The translations under genes were made by a program, and so were the position numbers. Below are positions 58,046 through 64,000 of a stretch of 64,000 nt of DNA, one piece after another. The notes under the pieces were generated by a model. The model searched no databases, was not told the DNA's origin, and saw only the letters and a program-made list of their open reading frames with translations. Every line of letters starts with the position of its first letter. Position 1 is the first letter of the stretch. Origin of the DNA: Sepiola atlantica (Eukaryota > Mollusca > Cephalopoda > Sepiida > Sepiolidae); the NCBI GenBank assembly GCA_963556195.1, contig OY744532.1, positions 102,707,083 through 102,771,082 on the forward strand. Reading direction: 5' to 3'.

Positions 58046-58624
58046 ATAATTAGAGAGAAAGGGCCAATATCTACACCTCTAATGCATCTCGATCTATTTA
58101 TAGGGGTACATAATTTTAAAATGTCTGAAGCTTTATGAAATTAAGTATCTCCCGTATACATTCAATCACTATATTATACCTTATATGCCTCCATAATAGC
58201 TCCAGCAAATGACATGTTAATTAACAAGTTTAAATGATACTTATGATAAAGAATTATTAATAAATCAATTTTCCTCTTTATTGTTATACACGCTGTCAAT
58301 CTCTATTTACATGCTTGTGTCTCTGGTATCTTCCCTCTGTCATTTTTTTATATTTTGATATTTTTTCTTAATGTTTGTATGTTAGTCATTCTGTCTGCTT
58401 ATTTTGCTATCTTCCCTTCCGTTTTTATTCCAACCGTTTTTATTTACCTTCATTTGATAAAATATTTTCTTCATTATTATCCCATAAAAATGCTGCTTAT
58501 AATTTGAAAGCAAAAAATCGACCTCTCTAGAGTAAAAACTAATTTTCATGAACACGGTTTGAGACAATAAAGATGAACGTAATGGGACAATAAAGGGGCA
58601 AATGTCTATATAAACACAATAAGT
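58046..58624. other. No recognisable feature
   Basis: AT-rich DNA. The open frame at 58382-58738 enters the SINE and has no domain. Confidence 0.5.
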
Positions 58625-58915
58625 ATATATATAAAGGTAAAGGTAGGTAACGGTCGCATAGCCTGGACGCGTACGAGTGTCGTTGCCGACATCGCACACT
58701 GCCCATGGCCGTAGCGGCGGTGATTTGTTAAGAATCACCGTGTCTAGGGCACAGCATATGGAAGGCTGAGCCCATCCCTCTCATTCTGCTGCCTTGAACC
58801 TTCCCTGAGTTTTAGTCAGGTACCCATTTACTGCTGAGTGGACAGAGGGAGTTTTCAGACCCGAAAATTCGCATGCCGTGAGTGGGATCGAACCCGGGTT
58901 GTCCGCTCTCCCTAA

Positions 58916-58916
<1 letters not shown>
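58625..58916 (-). repeat. tRNA-derived SINE, 5' end missing
   Basis: Minus strand: ACCCGGGTTCGATCCCACTC (B box GGTTCGATCCC) at about 58884-58903. Then comes a GC-rich body with AAATGGGTACCTGACTAAAA, CTCAGGGAAGGTTCAAGGCA and GCAGAATGAGAGGGATGGGC, and a tail of ACCTTTACCTTTATA at about 58631-58645. Only about 18 nt remain upstream of the B box before a (TA)n tract, so the A box and tRNA 5' part are missing. The body may be the conserved central domain of a cephalopod SINE family, but I cannot confirm this. Confidence 0.8.

Positions 58917-58960
<44 letters not shown>
58917..58960. repeat. (TA)n microsatellite
   Basis: TA tract at the truncated 5' end of the SINE. Confidence 0.96.
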
Positions 58961-58967
<7 letters not shown>

Positions 58968-59929
58968 AGGGTGGACATTCGTCGTTGTACGGTATACTTT
59001 ATTTGCTTTTTATCATAATAGTTCATAGGATCTTCATGTTTTAGACATGCTCAAGCAATCTCTCACGGATACCAAGTGCACAGTTGTGAATGGTAATATG
59101 GCTTCGATTTCAATTGATGCATCATGCGCTGAAGACATATTTTCTCTTCAGATATACACACTGGGGGTGAATCTTGAATGTGTAGCTGGACTAAATATCA
59201 TCTACTAGATAAGATCAAGAGGTATAGATTATCTGTTTAAAAAATAAGGAATCTTTAATATACTTCTACGCCAAGATGAGAAAGTTTATCTCCTGTTTAT
59301 GACACTTGTAAAAAACATAACACGCGCATTCGTGACGAATGGACAGTACTCTAATCAGCTTGAATTGTATCTTGATCGATAATAAACAATTCTAAATTTT
59401 GACTTCAAAATGAAAAAGAAAAAAGAAAAAAATATTTTGTAAAATTTTTTTTTTTTTCTTATTTAAAATAATATTTTCTCAAAAAACTTGTTTTAAAAAA
59501 AAACAATAGTTGTGTTATTATACAGTGAAAGACACTCATTGGAGCGTGTTTAAGTAAGACTCTTTTTCAATGAGAAAGCCATACATTACGACTCGGACAA
59601 AAATATCCGAGCGTTGTTTGTAAAAAGAGAGTAGACGGATCGTGTGTGTGTATAAAATCCAAAAATCTTTCAGCTAAGTAGCTACACATTTTTAATTCAA
59701 TGTATAGATACATGTCGATAAGGTATATGAAGTTATGCACAGGGGAATGTCGACTCTTGTCTGGGTACAGTCCTAAAAACCCATGCAATCTAATGTATTT
59801 ATTTAAATGTATAATTCATTTATGTACAGTAATAGTTTTCGATGTTAAAACTTATTATTGTCTGATTTATTTTCTGGTTCGTTTGTCCCAGCTCGTTTGA
59901 CTTGTTTGTATAGTTGTCTCTGAATTCGC
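58961..59929. other. No gene recognised
   Basis: AT-rich. An A-rich and T-rich low-complexity stretch lies at 59405-59510. Confidence 0.5.
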
Positions 59930-60170
59930 TGGTTTTATACCTCAATGTAATACTGCTTTCTATCCCACTAGTTTTTTTCCAAGAACTGCAGTGTTGTGGA
60001 ACTCTCTTCCTGCTGACATTTTCCTTCTAAATATAGCCTTGGTCATTTAAATAATAAAATGAATAGGCATCTCCTGTCTTTGCGGTAATCTGGAGCGATT
60101 TCCATAAAACCGTGTTTTAATGCACGTTGTGACATCGCTAGAGCATAAACCATTTTAAATAGTCCGCCGA
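59930..60170 (+). mobile_element. LINE 3' end fragment H
   Basis: The frame at about 59968-60035 reads FFPRTAVLWNSLPADIF, the conserved C-terminal signature of many LINE ORF2 proteins (R..LWNSLP). A shifted frame continues with HFK and NRHL-like residues near 60050-60085. It is diverged enough from copies A-G that it may be another family. Confidence 0.7.
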
Positions 60171-62039
60171 TATGCTAGGTTGTACCTCAATATTCAGTTT
60201 ACTAACTATTTGTATGAAATCATATAAATATTAACTACGTAAAAAAGCACCAACTTGATTTATGAACATTTAAAAGCAACCCTTTATAAAAACGTTAATG
60301 TCATCGATTGTTGTGACCTTGTAAATCGTAAACAGGATTTGGCCACCTGCTGAATGATTGTTTAACGATTATTTTGATCCTTTAAAGTTTAAATTATTGG
60401 TTTGATAATTACAGTTCTATGTAAGGAAATATGCATCTATTAAGTATTACATCCACTATAATTATGAACACGGTCACGTGTGGTACTTTATCAGTGATGT
60501 TTAAGACAATCTCAAAAGACAATATCCACTTCATGAACTTTAAATTCATAATTTGAATACCGGAAATCACCATCTTTCATGAAGTATAGATAGATATATG
60601 AAGACGCCGGAACGGAACGTATTATTATTCTAAAGCTCCGTAAATATACGATTCTTTCCCGAATCATTTTTCTATATCTGTATCTTACTAATAGAAAGTA
60701 CATGTAACATTTTCTTTGCGTTTCGGATTGTGTTCTGTCTAAAAATACATACATTGAATTCTTTTAATCAGATTGAATTTACACTTTACTAAGTCAACCA
60801 TATCTTAATAAGTGTCTGTCTATTAAGCTCAGCTTCTCTCACTAAATTTTATTTAATGCTCCGCTATTAACTTATATGATATTTATCTGTCTCGCTTCCG
60901 TCACACACTCTTTCTTGCTGTAGCCAGAACATCTTACATAATAAGACAAGGATAGTAGAAAGTAGACCTTAGGTTTACTTTCGGTATCCTTGTAACTCTC
61001 ACTTTCCTTTGATTTTATTTCTAGTAATCATTTATATGAACGATATTTCTGACAGAGTGTGAATAATTGCTGTTTTCTGGACCGAAATCTGTCCATCTAA
61101 CACTAATCGTTGGCTACTTTTTTTACCTTGAAGTAGTATTTTAAAATCTATTTACATCAAGTAGTTTCATGCTTTTTCTGAGGCAATTTTCATAAAAAAA
61201 CTAACTATTGAAGAGAACATTAGAATAGTTATTTATAAACAATAGGGAATATTACAAGGAATTATACTATTCACCACATAGCGGGAGCGATAAAGTAAAG
61301 GAGAACGATAGAAGGAGAAGCAGAGAGAGAGAGAGAAGGAGAGAGAAAGAGTAAGTACTATGTGATATTGTCTTTGAAAAATACCTGGGTTTGCAAACTC
61401 TGAAACAACCTTGCACGAGCAAGATTTTTAGTCCAATGGGCCATTTTTTCGTATAAATATTAATATTACTTTGATTTCCACAACAGTCATAAGTAAAAGA
61501 AACATGTCAATACCAAATATCTGTGATCATTTTCTTTAAAAATGATATTACATGTTCTGCTCGTGACCCGGGAAAATGCATATAACAATTCTGGTAATAA
61601 GGTGAAACGAACACGTAACTAAAGTTATAAACTAACGTTCGGTAAGCTGTTTTAGTTCTACGCCGAATAATGTTGGAATTTCTTTGCTAAAATTGATCCA
61701 TATGCTGTAGATATATATTCGACTCTAAAACTGAATTAGAGGCATTCTTTATTTCATGCGAACACCTCAATAGTAAGAGCCACGTAGTTTAAACCATATA
61801 GAATAATGTCACCACATCTGGCAAGGTTCCGCACAAAGGACTATATCCGACATTGACAGAGTATGAAATCAACTTCAACATTTTGCGGAGATGATCTCTT
61901 AATTTCCTTACATCCCATTTCTCATAGAAGATACTTGTATGGTCTCCTTCTACTCTATCGTAATTTCCATCAAAAGTACTCGACAAAGATCCAGTTTCGG
62001 TGCCTTATTTTAAGATATTCAGAGTAAGAACCCGTCTTC
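60171..62039. other. No gene recognised
   Basis: AT-rich. A GA-rich patch lies at 61300-61350. The open frames (for example 61986-61789 minus) have no domain. Confidence 0.5.
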
Positions 62040-62210
62040 TACAACAACGGAAAACTACTTTTTCTTCCGCGAAATGCGGAAATTCATTCGACAAAGCTTC
62101 TTTGCAAGTGTTTCCTGTCTGTCGAACATATTACAACGCGACACATTCTCTCCTGATTACAACTTAATCGTCTTTGAATCACGGTCCCGGACCACCCCAT
62201 GAGAAGCAAA
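62040..62210 (+). mobile_element. LINE 3' end fragment, tandem copy 1
   Basis: The frames at 62095-62180 give CLSNILQRDTFSPDYNLIVF and ES, a decayed LWNSLP...YNL..F signature. A related segment lies about 490 bp downstream. Confidence 0.5.
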
Positions 62211-62519
62211 TGCAATAAATATTATTGATCAACGTCAGTGCGCCCATAGTGTTTGTTATCTTTTAAGTTTGCGATCATTACCGGCTCATTAACACTTATC
62301 CCCCAGTGAATTTTAGCCTTGATAAGTGATGATCCCAATAGTAACATACAAAGTTTGAAGACCCAATATACAACGTAATTTGTAGAGACCAGCATTTACA
62401 AGATTATCAATGCACGACATTTTATCTGACACTGGTTTTTACGACCCGGCTTAGAATCTTGTACTTCCTGAAAGGTCGTCACCATTTCTAACGACATTAG
62501 TGCTATGAAACCGATACGT

Positions 62520-62720
62520 ATCCAACACAACTTCCCTTTATTCCTCCACGTGTCTAGCGTCAAACGGATCTTTTACAAACAGAGCTTCTACGCAAAGGCT
62601 TCACGTCTGTAGAACACTTTACCACGGGGACTGCTTCCCTGAAGAGTATTACTTATTCGTCTTCAACTCTGATGTAAACAGATTATAGTTATGAACCGTC
62701 TCCCCTAGTAATTTACGATC
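62520..62720 (+). mobile_element. LINE 3' end fragment, tandem copy 2
   Basis: The frames at 62540-62690 give HVSSVKRIFYKQSFYAKA, then RL(stop)NTLPRGL, then EEYYLFVFNSDVNR, again the LWN.LP and F.SDVNR pattern with a stop in place of the W. It is similar to copy 1 upstream (AGCTTCT, TGTCTGT, TCGTCTT landmarks about 488 bp apart). Confidence 0.6.
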
Positions 62721-63479
62721 GGTCCATCAATTTAATGTGAGTCAATCCTCTCATAAGGTTGTCCATCTCACAAGTAACAAATATTCCATCTCACACATCC
62801 TTATTCTTGTGTAGCATTTGTCCTCGAGAAGTAGTGATCCCCCAGTAAACAAAATTACGTCACGCATAGTTCCCAGTTTTCGACAGTATCTCTTTGACTG
62901 TCGTAAATTCAAGTTAAATATGTTGATGTAGGAACATTATCTTTGAGCTTTCTTTTAAAGAAGGTACTAATGTAAATGAACGTAAACTATAAAACTAGTA
63001 TTTACATACCGGAAAATTACTTGAGGAAACTATATGCTATTTGATGCAGATATATTTCGATCAATGAGAGCTTTTAAGCAAGGTAGCTCATAACCGCTCG
63101 CAGAGAGATTTTTTTTCAAATACCAGTGTATGTCACTTTACATTTTTACCTAGTGTCTATCGCTCAATAACGAGTATAAGGAAAATATTTGATGAATATC
63201 GTGGAAGAATACGTTGCTTAGTATTTTCATGCAGGAGTAAATAAGTAATATAATGGTATGTATGTATTGTTTTCTTTTGTAAAACACAATAGAAATTATA
63301 TTTTTAAGCAAAAAGAATTCGCTTTGATCTAATGGCAAATATATTTTATGTAAACTTTTTAGCGGATTAGAAAAAACTTGTCACTTAATTAAAAATATAT
63401 ATATTATTTTTTATGTTATTATCTCATGTAACTTACTTTAAATATAATAAATATAGGTAATCAGTTAAAAATTATTTCG
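62721..63479. other. No recognisable feature
   Basis: AT-rich. The part to about 62900 may be the LINE tail. Confidence 0.45.
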
Positions 63480-63545
63480 ACTTACGTGAGATTCGAACTC
63501 AGGTATATACATAGTAAAATCTACTGCTTCAATAATGTGTATACC
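63480..63545 (-). repeat. tRNA-like fragment
   Basis: Minus strand: CTGAGTTCGAATCTCACGTA (about 63484-63503) is a T-arm/B-box-like segment. The upstream CAGTAGATTTTACTATG does not form an anticodon arm with the right spacing, and the acceptor stem has no partner. Confidence 0.45.
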
Positions 63546-64000
63546 TATTTTTTTTCTATTCAACAAATCAAAGTGTGGTTAGCAAAGTTGCCCCAGCCAG
63601 GAATGGATCCAGAAAGTGTGGTTTGAGTTGTCCCCCTTTGCAAATTGGCTGTTTGGAGAATTTGAAAGCTAGATGGCTCTGGTTGACAGTCAATTTGCAT
63701 AGGTGGGGCAATAAGCAGTATATAAACTGTACTCTTTACATTGAGCTGCCCAGAGAGCGGTAAGGAGATCAGAGTAAGGCTGAACGAAGAGACTGAAGTA
63801 CAAAGAATTGTTCTTGAACTGTTGCTTACCGATTGGACGTTTTAAAGAGATTAACCACTGTGGTTTGCCACTAGATTTTTTTTTATATTTGTCTTCACGA
63901 ATTGACCACAATTATATTTGCGTACAAACAGATACCCTCCTAAAACGGCATTTTTTTAATAGTACGTAAGATGTTTGAGTAAACAGAGTCCAATCCCTCT
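63546..64000. other. No gene recognised
   Basis: GC is somewhat higher at 63580-63780 without a recognised domain or repeat. Confidence 0.45.

Noticed and set aside
63480..63545. tRNA gene
   Set aside because: Only a T-arm/B-box is convincing; no closed cloverleaf. The same holds for 38740-38815, 53980-54055 and 58884-58903.

Overview
The window looks like accessory, gene-poor DNA from an animal nuclear genome. It is AT-rich and carries about 35 long (TA)n microsatellites, many decayed transposons, several satellite or minisatellite arrays and tRNA-headed SINE remnants. No intact protein-coding gene is visible. The mix of TA arrays, CR1/jockey-type LINEs, Penelope-like elements, mariner relics and tRNA-type SINEs suggests a lophotrochozoan, most likely a cephalopod such as an octopus. 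That assignment is inference, because nothing in the window is diagnostic of a species.

Layout. 1-1870: 5' half of a LINE on the minus strand, cut by the window edge. 3411-4775: a mariner-type DNA transposon with both terminal inverted repeats, inserted inside a (TA)n tract. 4860-5420: tandem pair of tRNA-like SINEs. 7439-8470: second, older mariner relic. 8620-9590: Penelope-like element remnant (terminal repeat, end of the reverse transcriptase, GIY-YIG endonuclease). 13240-14500: SINE-like pair, a foldback element and three long TA arrays. 16119-18440: the best LINE copy (endonuclease plus reverse transcriptase, several frameshifts). 21236-21975: degenerate short tandem repeat. 27690-29075: 157-bp satellite. 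30661-31048: Penelope terminal repeats head to head, forming a 280-bp palindrome with two hammerhead-ribozyme-like motifs. 31980-32430 and 34640-34895: LINE 3' ends. 38990-40440: degenerate repeat of about 310 bp. 40521-41218: a tandem dimer of a SINE-like unit whose head matches the 5' end of U2 snRNA, bounded by a direct repeat. 41930-42215: triplicated unit with short TTAGGG tracts. 42790-45110: pair of 560-bp direct repeats. 49418-51508: 53-bp minisatellite with a 468-bp higher-order duplication. 55030-56350: LINE copy. 56847-57244: MITE with long inverted repeats inside a TA tract. 57740-58045: 40/80-bp tandem repeat. 58625-58916: tRNA-type SINE. 59930-62720: three more LINE 3' tails.

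The elements do not form a pathway. They record layered insertion, mostly of autonomous LINE, Penelope and mariner elements and the non-autonomous elements that probably used their machinery. Many insertions sit directly in or beside (TA)n tracts. The only possible host coding sequence is a weak two-exon candidate at 33880-35368. The observations I rate highest are the U2-headed dimer with a target-site-like duplication, the palindromic Penelope hammerhead pair, and the minisatellite with its recent 468-bp block duplication.
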